Assembly: GCA_021323165.1 (NCBI GenBank)
Contig: JAJTCJ010000049.1
Coordinates: 1-56,113 of the forward strand
DNA: 56,113 bases
Origin: Bacteroidota bacterium
GTDB lineage: Bacteria > Bacteroidota > Bacteroidia > 2-12-FULL-35-15
Reading direction: 5' to 3'
The translations under genes were made by a program, and so were the position numbers. The notes beneath the pieces were generated by a model. It ran no database searches. It saw only the letters and a list, made by a program, of their open reading frames with translations, and was not told where the DNA came from. Positions 24,062 to 33,508 of this stretch are shown piece by piece. How positions within the stretch are numbered: position 1 is the first letter of the stretch; each line of letters begins with the position of its first letter.

Positions 24062-25054
24062 TTGAACAAGAAAATTGCAGTAATAGGTGGAGGAAGCTGG
24101 GCAACAGCAATAGTAAAAATGCTTTGCAACAATTCATCCGAGATTCACTGGTGGATACGCAGTGAAACAGTTGTTGAACACATAAAAAAGTTCAAACATA
24201 ATCCTAATTATTTAACTTCGGTAGAGTTTGATACAAGCAAGCTTTTACTTAATACAGATCTTAAAGATGTTGTTGCAAAAGCAGACGTCCTGATCATGGC
24301 TGTGCCATCCGCTTTTTTGAAAGATGCGCTTTCTGGTATAACCAAAGAGGAGTTTAAAAACAAACAGGTTTTTTCTGCGATAAAAGGTATTGTTCCTGAA
24401 CATAACCTTATTGTTGGTGAATTTTTTAATACAGAGTACGGTATTCCAATGGAAAACATTGGGGTTGTTACGGGACCTTGTCATGCGGAAGAAGTTGCAA
24501 TGGAAAAGCTTTCTTATTTAACAATTGCATCACAGGACCTTAACAATGCAAGTTTCGTTGCTTCAAAACTGAATTGCCGTTATATTAAAACAACTGTATC
24601 CGATGATATTTTTGGAACTGAATATTCCGCGGTCTTAAAAAATGTCTTTGCAATTGCCAGCGGTATCTGTCACGGGCTTGGTTATGGAGATAATTTCCAG
24701 GCTGTACTTATTTCAAATGCCATTCAGGAAATAAAAGCTTTTGTAGATGTAGTACATCCTATAGATCGCGATATAAAAAGCTCAGCTTATCTTGGAGATC
24801 TTCTCGTTACGGCCTATTCACAATTCAGTCGTAACAGAATGTTCGGCAACATGGTAGGAAAAGGATATTCAGTTAAATATGCCCAGCTTGAAATGAATAT
24901 GATCGCGGAAGGTTATTACGGTGTGAAATGCATTTATGAGATCAATAAAAAATATAAGGTAGAAATGCCTATCACTAACGCTGTGTATAATATCGTTTAT
25001 GAAAGAATTTCTCCGGCAATTGAAATGAAGTTATTGACCGATAAATTGTCTTAA
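24062..25054 (+). CDS. gpsA: NAD(P)-dependent glycerol-3-phosphate dehydrogenase
   Basis: Makes sn-glycerol-3-phosphate for phospholipid synthesis. N-terminal dinucleotide-binding motif: IAVIGGGSWATAIVKML. Later motifs are AVPSAFLKDAL, SAIKGIVPE, GPCHAEEVAMEKL, the catalytic Lys region EYSAVLKNVFAIASGI, and SSAYLGDLLVTAYSQFSRNR. Its 330 aa is normal. The only fitting start is TTG at 24062 (MNKKIAVIGGG). It is followed 2 bases later by the next membrane protein gene, so they are probably co-transcribed. Confidence 0.93.
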   Translation: MNKKIAVIGGGSWATAIVKMLCNNSSEIHWWIRSETVVEHIKKFKHNPNYLTSVEFDTSKLLLNTDLKDVVAKADVLIMAVPSAFLKDALSGITKEEFKNKQVFSAIKGIVPEHNLIVGEFFNTEYGIPMENIGVVTGPCHAEEVAMEKLSYLTIASQDLNNASFVASKLNCRYIKTTVSDDIFGTEYSAVLKNVFAIASGICHGLGYGDNFQAVLISNAIQEIKAFVDVVHPIDRDIKSSAYLGDLLVTAYSQFSRNRMFGNMVGKGYSVKYAQLEMNMIAEGYYGVKCIYEINKKYKVEMPITNAVYNIVYERISPAIEMKLLTDKLS

Positions 25055-25056
25055 CC

Positions 25057-27015
25057 ATGATGATATCCAATAAACGTTCGGTACCGCCTCTTGTATTGTT
25101 TTTATTGGTTTCTTCAATTGTCCTTTATCATTCCGTTATCCAGCTCTTTCCTTCATTCATCCACGCATGGACTCAAAGCGACAGATACGCGATCGCATTA
25201 AGGTTTCTTGATAATGGGTTCGATATTTTTCATCCTGCCACTTTCAACCTTCAAACTGTTGAAGGTATTACACGGGTCGATTTTCCCATAAACGAATTTT
25301 TGGTTGCCGTGATCATGAAAATTACCGGAAACACTGCTCCTGTTATTTTCAGACTTTATATATTATTTATAAGCATTTCCGGATTAGTTTATTTATATCT
25401 CCTTGCTAAAAGAATAAGCGGTTCAGAGATCAAATCCTGGTTCACCGTTTTATTTGTTTTTCTGTCACCTGTCTATGTTTATTATCAAGCAGGGTTCATA
25501 CCAAGCATTCCCGCCATTGCAAGTGTTTTTGCAGGTTATTATTACTTTTTCAGCTATAAAGATAATGGGAATAAGAAGTTATTTTATTATGCTCTTTTGT
25601 TTTTTCTTCTCTCATCTTTAATGAGACTTCCTTTTGTAATTATTCTTTTTGCTGTTATGCTTCAGCAAGGATTTATGTCACTAAAGTTAAGAGTATTAAG
25701 GAAGCATGAATTAATCGGTTTTGTTTCAGCATTTTTGATTTTCGCAGCATATTATCTTTATAATATTCATTTGGGGCGCATGTATGGAAACATGTTCCTG
25801 GACAGTTTTTTGCCTGCTAAGAATTTTTCTGAATTCAAAGAGATCTTAATGGCAATGTACGATCACTGGTGTTTTCATTATTTCAGCATGTGGCATTATA
25901 TCCTGCTTTTTGTGCTGATATTAATTTCCGTTCTAACATTATACCGCAGAGGTAATTATCTTGAAGCAGATAAGAAATACTGGTTCCAATTCTTAATTGC
26001 AGGCTGCGGAAGTATTTGTTATTTTCTTCTGATGGCAAGACAATATTATTCCCATGATTATTATTTTCTGGATTCAATGTTTGTCCCGACTATCTTGCTT
26101 TTCATGTTTGTTTTAAAAGATGTGACCATAGAAACGGTTAAACAAAAAATTACATGGTCTTGCGTTTTGGCTGTCTCTGTAATTCTTTTTTTCATTGCTA
26201 ATTTTAATACACAGGCAGAGCGTTATTCTTTTGGTTCATGGGACAGAGTTGAGATAACACGCAAAAATTTTACAGGCACAGAGGAATTTCTTGATTCACT
26301 GGGAGTTTCAAAAGATGCCAAGATTCTTGTAATTGATGCATACACTACAAATGCTCCTTTGCTCCTTATGAATCGTAAAGGTTATACTGTAATGGGAACA
26401 ACTCATAAAAATATCGGTGTTTCATTACAATGGGGAAACTGGGACCTCGTTGCAATTCAGGATATTTACCTGGTTTCTGATGTGATAAAGAATTATCCCT
26501 TGATCACTTCTATGCTTGAATGTGTTGGGAGTACAGGAAGGGTTTCTTTTTATAAAAAAAGCCCTGCACCAAAGTACAAAACACTAAAACAGTTTTTAGG
26601 CATAAATCCGGAACGTACATTATTTGTTTCTGAATATAAGTCAGCAACAAGCCAGAAGAAAAACAAAGCTATTCTTAACGATTCCACAGAATTCGGAATA
26701 ACAGCTTCTGTTAAAGCTTCTGAATTAAAAAGTGGAAGTGGATTAAAGGTACTGGTGAGCGGAAAATTCTTTCCAGGGAATTCAATAAAGGACATTCAAC
26801 TGGTAGCTTCTATTAACACTGGAGAGGAACAGTTATTCTATCAGAGTTTTGCATTAAATGATTACATGAAAGATTCTGTTTCGGTGCAAAACCTGGAGTT
26901 TCAGTTTGTTCTTCCTGAATTTAAAACTCCTGAGGATGAATTAAAGGTGTATCTGTGGAATCCCGGAAAGGGCGATCTGACTTACGATAACTGGGAAGTT
27001 ATCATTTACAAATAA
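25057..27015 (+). CDS. GT-C/PMT-like glycosyltransferase family membrane protein
   Basis: 652 aa with about ten N-terminal membrane helices and a ~230-residue periplasmic C-terminal region. The first loop (HAWTQSDRYAIALRFLDNG) has the acidic residue and aromatic pattern of ArnT/PMT-like family 39 enzymes, which use polyprenyl-linked sugar donors. The C-terminal part ends in a beta-sandwich-like segment (LKVYLWNPGKGDLTYDNWEV). The donor and acceptor cannot be inferred. It starts 2 bases after gpsA and ends exactly where the convergent uvrC ends, with no space for a terminator. Confidence 0.7.
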   Translation: MMISNKRSVPPLVLFLLVSSIVLYHSVIQLFPSFIHAWTQSDRYAIALRFLDNGFDIFHPATFNLQTVEGITRVDFPINEFLVAVIMKITGNTAPVIFRLYILFISISGLVYLYLLAKRISGSEIKSWFTVLFVFLSPVYVYYQAGFIPSIPAIASVFAGYYYFFSYKDNGNKKLFYYALLFFLLSSLMRLPFVIILFAVMLQQGFMSLKLRVLRKHELIGFVSAFLIFAAYYLYNIHLGRMYGNMFLDSFLPAKNFSEFKEILMAMYDHWCFHYFSMWHYILLFVLILISVLTLYRRGNYLEADKKYWFQFLIAGCGSICYFLLMARQYYSHDYYFLDSMFVPTILLFMFVLKDVTIETVKQKITWSCVLAVSVILFFIANFNTQAERYSFGSWDRVEITRKNFTGTEEFLDSLGVSKDAKILVIDAYTTNAPLLLMNRKGYTVMGTTHKNIGVSLQWGNWDLVAIQDIYLVSDVIKNYPLITSMLECVGSTGRVSFYKKSPAPKYKTLKQFLGINPERTLFVSEYKSATSQKKNKAILNDSTEFGITASVKASELKSGSGLKVLVSGKFFPGNSIKDIQLVASINTGEEQLFYQSFALNDYMKDSVSVQNLEFQFVLPEFKTPEDELKVYLWNPGKGDLTYDNWEVIIYK

Positions 27016-28827
27016 CTATCCTGCGATCTTATTTTTATAAAACTCAATAATTAATTTCGCTTTCACCTTTCCAACAAGAGACGTTAAATCTTCTTCGCTT
27101 GCTTCTTTCACGCCTTTAACTGATTTAAAGTGCGATAATAATTTATTGGCTGTTGTATCACTTATTCCCTTAATCTCAGTTAATTCGGTCTTTAAAGTGC
27201 CCTTGTCTCTTCTTTTTCTGTGATGAGTTATTCCAAAACGATGTGCCTCATCACGGATCTGCTGAATGATCTTTAATGTCTCACTTCTTTTATCAAGATA
27301 CAAAGGAATCGAATCCCCAGGAAAATATATCTCTTCCAGCTTTTTCGCAATTCCAATGATACCAACTTTACCTCTGAGCCCTAATTTTTCAAGGCTTTCA
27401 AGTGCGGAGCTTAATTGACCTTTTCCACCATCAATTACAATCAGCTGAGGAAGTGATGAATTCTCTTCCAGCACTCTTTTATATCTTCTGTAAATGATCT
27501 CTTCCATAGAGGCAAAGTCATCTGGTCCCTCAACGGTTTTAATATTGAAATGACGATAATCCTTTTTGCTTGGTTTGGTATCTTTAAATACCGTCATAGC
27601 TGCAACAGGATAAGCACCCTGAAAATTGGAATTATCAAAACACTCTATATGGCGTGGTTCTTCAGCAAGGTGAAGATCTTTCTTCATTTGTTCCAGAATA
27701 CGTTTGGTATGCCTTTCCGGATCGATGAGGCTTTCCTGCTTGATTTTATCTTTCCTGAAATAATCAACATTGCGCTCTGATAATTCAAGCAATTGCTTTT
27801 TGTCACCTCTCTGCGGAACAAAAAAATTCGCGTCAGGTAAACCTAGCTCGATCTCAAAAGGAATTATTATTTCTTTAGCATGGCTTTCGAATCGTTCACG
27901 AAGTTCGATAATAGCCAGGGTTAAAAGCTCTTCAGGAGATTCATCAAGTTTCTTTTTTAATTCTATTGTATGCGACTGAACGATCGAGCCATTCATGATC
28001 TTAAGAAAATTTACATACCCGCTGCGCTCATCAGTAATGATCGAATAAACATCTACATTCGATATGGTAGGATGAACCACAGTTGATTTGCTCTGAAATT
28101 TTTCCAGAAGATCTATCTTTTCTTTTGTCAGCTGAGCCTTTTCGTATTGCATCTTCTCAACCTGCTCCTGCATAATATCCTTCAAATATTTTGCTACAGA
28201 GTTCGCGTTTCCTTTTACAATATCTTTTATCGCAGCGATAGTTTGATTGTATTCTTCTTCTGTTTCTTTTCCTACGCAGGGGGCGGCACAATTACCAATA
28301 TGATATTCAAGACACACCTTAAACTTTCCAGCTTTGATATTATCTTCAGTTAACTGGTAATTGCAATTGCGTAAATTGAACAACTGTCTTATAAGTTCGA
28401 GAACCATATTCATTACCCTTACAGACGCGTATGGTCCGAAATAAGTTGAACCATCGCGTATAACATTTCTTGTTGAAAAAACACGTGGGAAACGTTCATT
28501 CTTGATACAGATCCACGGATAAGTTTTATCATCCTTGAGCATTACATTGTAACGCGGCTGGTATTTTTTGATAAGGTTGTTTTCCAGCAATAAAGCATCG
28601 ATCTCTGTATTGACGATAATGTATTTTATATCAGCGATCTTCTTAACAAGAACCATCGTTTTTCCATTCTCATACTGATCTTTATTGAAATAGGAGGCAA
28701 CTCTTTTTTTCAGACTCTTTGCTTTACCTACATAAATGATCTTTCCATCACTATCGTAATATTGGTAAACACCGGGACTATCCGGAAGTGTTCGGAGAAG
28801 GTTTTGTATGTGCTCTGGTTTCTGCAT
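27016..28827 (-). CDS. uvrC: excinuclease ABC subunit UvrC
   Basis: Dual-incision nuclease of nucleotide excision repair. The N-terminal GIY-YIG domain: LPDSPGVYQYYDSDGKIIYV, then GKAKSLKKRVASYF. The UVR motif lies at ~200-235 (QVEKMQYEKAQLTKEKIDLL). The RNase H-like endonuclease domain has IECFDNSNFQGAYPVAAM and LIVIDGGKGQLSSAL. Two helix-hairpin-helix motifs end the protein (TEIKGISDTTANKLL). I place the start at 28827 (MQKPEHIQNLL, 603 aa). A TATCTTTG box at 28837-28844 is a candidate -7 element. Confidence 0.95.
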   Translation of the reverse strand: MQKPEHIQNLLRTLPDSPGVYQYYDSDGKIIYVGKAKSLKKRVASYFNKDQYENGKTMVLVKKIADIKYIIVNTEIDALLLENNLIKKYQPRYNVMLKDDKTYPWICIKNERFPRVFSTRNVIRDGSTYFGPYASVRVMNMVLELIRQLFNLRNCNYQLTEDNIKAGKFKVCLEYHIGNCAAPCVGKETEEEYNQTIAAIKDIVKGNANSVAKYLKDIMQEQVEKMQYEKAQLTKEKIDLLEKFQSKSTVVHPTISNVDVYSIITDERSGYVNFLKIMNGSIVQSHTIELKKKLDESPEELLTLAIIELRERFESHAKEIIIPFEIELGLPDANFFVPQRGDKKQLLELSERNVDYFRKDKIKQESLIDPERHTKRILEQMKKDLHLAEEPRHIECFDNSNFQGAYPVAAMTVFKDTKPSKKDYRHFNIKTVEGPDDFASMEEIIYRRYKRVLEENSSLPQLIVIDGGKGQLSSALESLEKLGLRGKVGIIGIAKKLEEIYFPGDSIPLYLDKRSETLKIIQQIRDEAHRFGITHHRKRRDKGTLKTELTEIKGISDTTANKLLSHFKSVKGVKEASEEDLTSLVGKVKAKLIIEFYKNKIAG

Positions 28828-28851
28828 TGCGGAATACAAAGATAAAAACAA

Positions 28852-28883
28852 AAACGCCCTTCCGGATTACCAGAAGGGCGTTT
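28852..28883 (-). terminator. terminator of the T9SS-cargo gene
   Basis: An 11-bp perfect stem (28852-28862 with 28873-28883), followed in the leftward direction by a T-rich run. It stops transcription from the PKD-protein gene before uvrC. Confidence 0.85.
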
Positions 28884-28901
28884 AATTGCAATAATAATGT
28901 T

Positions 28902-30411
28902 TTATTTATTGATGATGATCTTTTTAGTGGTGACAATATTATCAGTGGTAATGCTGATAAAATAGCTTCCGTTTGATTCATTCGAAAGATCAATGATGTG
29001 CTTACCTTCTCTCACCTGTTTGCTAATCACGATCTCGCCAATCAGGTTGAAAACCGAAATTGTAGCTGTTCCGCAGGTTACTGTGAACATACCGTTGCTT
29101 GAAGGATTTGGCATAACTGCTACTGAGGAATAGTTGCTGTATGAAGTGATTCCGGTTGTAAGGATTGTGAAAGTTGTGCAGCTGCTATCAGAACATCCGT
29201 TCATATCTGTAACGGTCAGACAAGCAGTGTATGTTCCATCAACGTATTCATGACTTGCATTAGCTGTTGTACCAAGCGGGCTTCCATCACCAAAATCAAG
29301 TGAATACATGTATGTAGGATTTCCTCCTGTTGCATTTCCATTGAAATAAACGCTGTCTCCTGTGATCATTTCCGATAAAGAAGCCTCCACAATAAAATTG
29401 TTTATTGATACAGTAGCAGTATCCATGCATCCCATGTCGCTTGTAACAACTTCTGTAACAGTATAAGTTCCCTGGTTGCTGAAAACGTGTGAAGGGTTTT
29501 GTAAAGAAGAAATATTGTTTACTGAATCACCGAAATTCCATGAATAAGAAGTAATAGTTCCTGAAGTGATAGAAGAACCATCATTGAATTGAACAGTGTC
29601 TCCGCAAACGTTTGTTGGAGCAGTGAATCCTGCTACTGGTTTTGGATACACATAAACTGAATCAGTATAAGTATTTGAATTCAACATGTTGTCTATGACA
29701 GTTAGTGTTACCAGGAACGCTCCTGAAGAAGGATACAAATACGATGGATTTTGCAATGTTGAGGTCCCAGTCGCAGTTCCAAAATCCCATAGCCAGCTTG
29801 TTATAGTATTTGGACCGGTTGACATATCCATGAATGAAGTTGAATCACCAAAACAAACTGTATCTGCCGTAAAGCTTGCTGCAAGAGCAGCCGGTGCAGT
29901 TGCAGTTCCGCTTATCATTACATTGTCAATACTGAATGTCCCAGTGTTTGCTTCAGCATTCCACCCGTAAAAACGGAATGTAACAGGAGAAGCAAGATCC
30001 GTCAACACTGGAACGAACTGCATAAGTACGTATTCCTGATCCTGAACGTTGAACTCTGAATGTAATGTCGGATAAAGAAAGAGTATAAGGTGACGTTGGC
30101 GTTACAGTTACCTCGTAATACTCAGCTGTATTCAATGTTCCGGTATGAGTGGAATAAACATCACTTGAAGCTGTGGCACCCGGTGCCCAGTCTGTAAAAG
30201 AAAAACGTCCTGTTGCATTCGGATTGGCAGGTGTTCCGACTGCTGTAAAACTGCTGAAGGTAGCACCTGTTGCTGTTGGAACAGCGGTCGGATCGGTTGT
30301 TCCCGAAACTCCGTTTACAACAAGATCAAACGGATAGGTTGCAGTAAAGGTTTGTGCGCTAGAAAGTAACGATGTGATACTCATCAGCGCAGCTAAAGTA
30401 ATTTTTTTCAT
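28902..30411 (-). pseudogene. disrupted T9SS-sorted PKD-domain protein
   Basis: Two leftward frames form one secreted protein with a lesion at about 29990-30006. The first (29953-30411) has the signal peptide KKITLAALMSITSLLSSAQT and a beta-sandwich domain up to IRTYAVRSSVDG. The second (28902 to ~30000) continues with VTFRFYGWNAEANTGTFSID, then three PKD-like repeats (WLWDFGTATG, YSWNFGDSVN, YSLDFGDGSP) and a type A sorting signal ending TTKKIIINK. In similar proteins about 40-50 residues normally separate the VRSSVDG and FRFYG segments, so a deletion plus a frame change is likely. If intact, it would be exported by Sec and then T9SS to the cell surface. Confidence 0.75.
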
Positions 30412-30450
30412 GTCTTTATTTTTTTAATTTAATGATAGTTAGTGTAGCAG

Positions 30451-31209
30451 CTATTTATTGATAATGATCTTTTTTGTAATAAGTTCTTTTTCTGATTTAA
30501 CAGTAACAAAGTAACATCCGTTTGGTTCAGAGCTAAGATCCAAGGATTGTCTTCCTGAAATACTTTTTTCCATTATCTTTTTCCCTGTAACATTATAAAC
30601 TGTAAGAAGTGCGGGCGATTGTTCTTCACGATTTACCATAAATAAACCTGTTCCGGGATTTGGAGAGATGCATATCATTGATGTGTTGTTATGTGACGTT
30701 ATTGAAGTAGGGCCGGTTAAAAATAAACGGTAATCATCAAACGCAACATTCCCTGCGGATTTTAAATAAGCAAAGCCTATATAATGTGAAGTGGGAGCTA
30801 CCGAAAAGCTATAGGTTTGTCCTGTTGTTGTGGTTGGGATAGGATTTATCTTAGCGATTGTGTCCCAAATAACATTATCAGCAGATTGCATAACAACAAA
30901 GGTGCTGATAGAATCAGTACTGTTTCCTTTGATCCAGAAGGATAAACTGTCTGCAAGGATAAACATCGGTGATGTGATTTTTGAAGGAGGAGCGGTTACA
31001 GATTGCCCGAATTTATAAGAATTAGGTCCGCTTGTTCCTGAAGAAGCTGTGCTTGTATAATTACCGTTATATGTAAAAGCCCAGCCGGCCGGAACTGTTG
31101 CAGCCGTTCCAAGGTAAGTTGTGAAATCTTCACTTTGTACTGTTGTCTGAGCATTTAATTGAGCTCCGGCAAAAAATCCTGCAATAAGAAAAAGAGTAAT
31201 TTTTTTCAT
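30451..31209 (-). CDS. T9SS-sorted secreted protein with choice-of-anchor-like domain
   Basis: Secreted protein of 252 aa. Signal peptide KKITLFLIAGFFAGAQLNAQ; a beta-sandwich domain beginning VQSEDFTTYLGTAATVPAGW, typical of 'choice-of-anchor J' domains; then a type A T9SS C-terminal domain (ICISPNPGTGLFMVN ... KKIIINK). The cargo would be cut and attached at the surface after outer-membrane passage. It is a tandem paralogue of the disrupted PKD protein in its signal peptide and sorting domain; the two are 39 bases apart. Confidence 0.85.
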   Translation of the reverse strand: MKKITLFLIAGFFAGAQLNAQTTVQSEDFTTYLGTAATVPAGWAFTYNGNYTSTASSGTSGPNSYKFGQSVTAPPSKITSPMFILADSLSFWIKGNSTDSISTFVVMQSADNVIWDTIAKINPIPTTTTGQTYSFSVAPTSHYIGFAYLKSAGNVAFDDYRLFLTGPTSITSHNNTSMICISPNPGTGLFMVNREEQSPALLTVYNVTGKKIMEKSISGRQSLDLSSEPNGCYFVTVKSEKELITKKIIINK

Positions 31210-31213
31210 GTGG

Positions 31214-32380
31214 TTATTTTTTATTGTAATTAGTCATTGTTAGTTGTAAACCTATAGTTGTAAAACCTTTGATCATTTCTTCCGCCATTTTTATTCTCGG
31301 TTCCAATGCTTTTTTCTCATCATCTGTCCATTTACCAAGAACATACTCAACCTGTCTTCCCTTAGAAAATTCGCTTCCTACACCAAAACGCAAACGGGCG
31401 TATTCTGCAGTGTTAAGTGTTTCCTGTATGCTTTTTAATCCGTTATGTCCTCCGTCACTTCCTTTGCCTTTCATTCGCAACGAACCGAAGGGCAATGCGA
31501 TATCATCGGTGATCACCAGTAAATTTTCTACACTTATTTTTTCAGCCTGAAGCCAATAGTTAATGGCTTTTCCGCTGAGATTCATGTAAGTGGAAGGCTT
31601 GATAAGAATCAGCGATCGCCCTTTAAACTTATACTCTGTAATGGCAGCGAGGCGGTCTGCCGCAAATTTTAAACCATTTTCTTTTGCAAGTGAGTCCAGG
31701 ACCTTAAATCCGATATTATGACGAGTTTCTTCATACTCATCTTTAGCAGGAGCAGCAGGTGCTTTTGCAGCAGCGGCAGGAGCAGCTTTTGCAGCAGCCG
31801 GAGCAGCAGCAGCGGCAGCAGTTGCATCAGCAGCAACAGCACGAGTTACCTGAACGCTGATAACAGTAACGTTAGGAGCATCAAGCATCGTTAATCCGTC
31901 AATTTTAATATCGCTAACACGAACAGAACCACCGATCTCTAATGAATCGATAGCAATATTGATTGTGTCAGGCATTTTTTCAACTAAACCTTTAACTCTT
32001 AAAGTTTTTAGTTTCTTGTTTAATTTTCCACCTGCTCTTACTCCCGGAGATGTTCCGGTTGTTTTAACCGGAATGCTCATTACCACTGGTCTTCCTGAAA
32101 CGATCTCAAGGAAATCAACGTGTAATAACTGGTCACCAACTCTGTGGAATTGTGCTTCCTGAATGATAGCATGATATTTTTTACCCTGGATGTCGATATT
32201 CACTGTATTTACATGTGGAGTGTAGATCAAATCTCTGAAGTCTGCAGCAAGTGCAGAAAAGTGAATTTGTTCTTTACCTCCGTAAATTACGCATGGTACC
32301 TGCTTTGCATTTCTCAATGCAGTAGCATCCTTTTTCCCTACGTTCGCTCTTGGCGAACCGCTAATAGATACTGATTTCAT
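31214..32380 (-). CDS. rplY-pth: fusion of ribosomal protein L25 with peptidyl-tRNA hydrolase
   Basis: One uninterrupted frame of 388 aa. Residues 1-~180 are a complete L25/CTC protein (5S rRNA-binding beta-barrel plus the TL5/CTC-type C-terminal domain), then an Ala/Pro/Lys tail. At about residue 213 (nucleotide ~31745) it passes directly into peptidyl-tRNA hydrolase (EYEETRHNIGF). Present Pth residues: H221 (catalytic His), N267 in YMNLSG, Asp in ITDDIALP, N313 in GGHNGL. Missing: the first beta-strand and the GLGNPG loop, with the Asn equal to E. coli N10. rplY and pth are normally separate neighbours after prs, so an in-frame deletion at their junction explains the fusion. Confidence 0.88.
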   Translation of the reverse strand: MKSVSISGSPRANVGKKDATALRNAKQVPCVIYGGKEQIHFSALAADFRDLIYTPHVNTVNIDIQGKKYHAIIQEAQFHRVGDQLLHVDFLEIVSGRPVVMSIPVKTTGTSPGVRAGGKLNKKLKTLRVKGLVEKMPDTINIAIDSLEIGGSVRVSDIKIDGLTMLDAPNVTVISVQVTRAVAADATAAAAAAPAAAKAAPAAAAKAPAAPAKDEYEETRHNIGFKVLDSLAKENGLKFAADRLAAITEYKFKGRSLILIKPSTYMNLSGKAINYWLQAEKISVENLLVITDDIALPFGSLRMKGKGSDGGHNGLKSIQETLNTAEYARLRFGVGSEFSKGRQVEYVLGKWTDDEKKALEPRIKMAEEMIKGFTTIGLQLTMTNYNKK

Positions 32381-32386
32381 TTTGTT

Positions 32387-32480
32387 TTTGTTTTATCCGC
32401 TGAAGCTTTATGCGAAAGCGGGTTTTGTTATATTGACTGTTGCGTCCCAGTCAACTATCTTATTTTACATTGACGCAAAT
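32387..32480 (-). promoter_or_regulatory. possible structured leader of rplY
   Basis: The 106-base gap between prs and rplY holds two hairpins on the rplY mRNA: TTGACTG/CAGTCAA (32433-32439 with 32448-32454) and CCGCT/AGCGG near 32400-32420. Ribosomal protein genes are often controlled by such leaders; here this is only a suggestion. Confidence 0.3.
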
Positions 32481-32486
32481 TTCTAT

Positions 32487-33425
32487 TTAAACGCTCGCTA
32501 TAAAATTCGAGCTGATCGATTCATAATTATGTACACTGTGAAGCACTTTCGCAAACAGGTCTGCCACTGATAATACTTTTATTTTAGGGCTCTGGTGCTT
32601 AAGTGGTATAGTATCAGTAACCACTAATTCAGTGATCCTTGAATTTTCAATATTCTCATATGCTTTTCCGGACAATACAGCATGTGTACAAAATGCACGT
32701 ACACTGTTAGCTCCTCTGTCAAGCATCATATCAGCAGCTTTGCAAAGTGTTCCGCCTGTGTCTATAAGATCATCAATAAGAACAATATCTTTTCCTTCAA
32801 CTTCACCGATAACTGTCATGCTCTCGATCACATTAGCCTTTGCACGCTGCTTGTAACAGATCACAAGATCCGACTTCAGGAACTTCGCATATGCATTCGC
32901 TCTTTTTGATCCACCCATATCAGGCGCTGCCATTGTTAAATGAGGCAGATCCAATTCCTGGATATAAGGGATGAAAATTGAAGAAGCATATAAATGATCA
33001 ACCGGGCATTCAAAGAACCCCTGGATCTGATCAGCATGAAGATCCATAGTGATGATGCGTGTAGCACCGGCAACAGCTAAAAGATTCGCAACCATTTTTG
33101 CTCCGATTGCAACGCGGGGCTGATCTTTACGATCCTGACGGGCAAAACCGAAATATGGTATTACTGCTATGATCCTATTGGCAGATGCGCGTTTTGCAGC
33201 ATCTATCATCAGTAAAAGTTCAAAAAGATTTTCAGTAGGAGGCATGGTCGACTGTATGATGAAAACATCACTTCCGCGAACCGTTTCCTCATAGGAAGTC
33301 TGGATCTCACCATCGCTGAAGCGGAGAAGAGACACCTTTCCAAGATCCTGCTTATAGCTTGCGCTGATATTCTCTGAAAGAGATCTGGATGCCGAACCTG
33401 AAAATAATTTTACTTTATGATTCAT
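32487..33425 (-). CDS. prs: ribose-phosphate pyrophosphokinase
   Basis: Makes PRPP from ribose-5-phosphate and ATP. Motifs: VKLFSGSASRSLSENI, FSDGEIQTSYEETVRGSDVF, PYFGFARQDRK (ATP binding), the metal site MDLHADQIQGFF, and the PRPP loop VLIDDLIDTGGTLCKAA. Its 312 aa is normal. It heads the prs - rplY - pth unit and has a clear Bacteroidota promoter with a 15-20 base leader. Confidence 0.96.
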   Translation of the reverse strand: MNHKVKLFSGSASRSLSENISASYKQDLGKVSLLRFSDGEIQTSYEETVRGSDVFIIQSTMPPTENLFELLLMIDAAKRASANRIIAVIPYFGFARQDRKDQPRVAIGAKMVANLLAVAGATRIITMDLHADQIQGFFECPVDHLYASSIFIPYIQELDLPHLTMAAPDMGGSKRANAYAKFLKSDLVICYKQRAKANVIESMTVIGEVEGKDIVLIDDLIDTGGTLCKAADMMLDRGANSVRAFCTHAVLSGKAYENIENSRITELVVTDTIPLKHQSPKIKVLSVADLFAKVLHSVHNYESISSNFIASV

Positions 33426-33446
33426 AACCTTTTTTTATAAGGGTTG

Positions 33447-33477
33447 CAAATGTAGTAAAATTTGGGGTTTTGGCAAA
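33447..33477 (-). promoter_or_regulatory. promoter of prs
   Basis: TTTG (33477-33474), exactly 19 bases, then TACATTTG (33454-33447) on the minus strand. This is a full match to the Bacteroidota primary sigma factor consensus, 22 bases before the prs start. Confidence 0.8.
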
Positions 33478-33508
33478 GAAAAAACCTTTCAGACTATTCA
33501 CCTGATCT

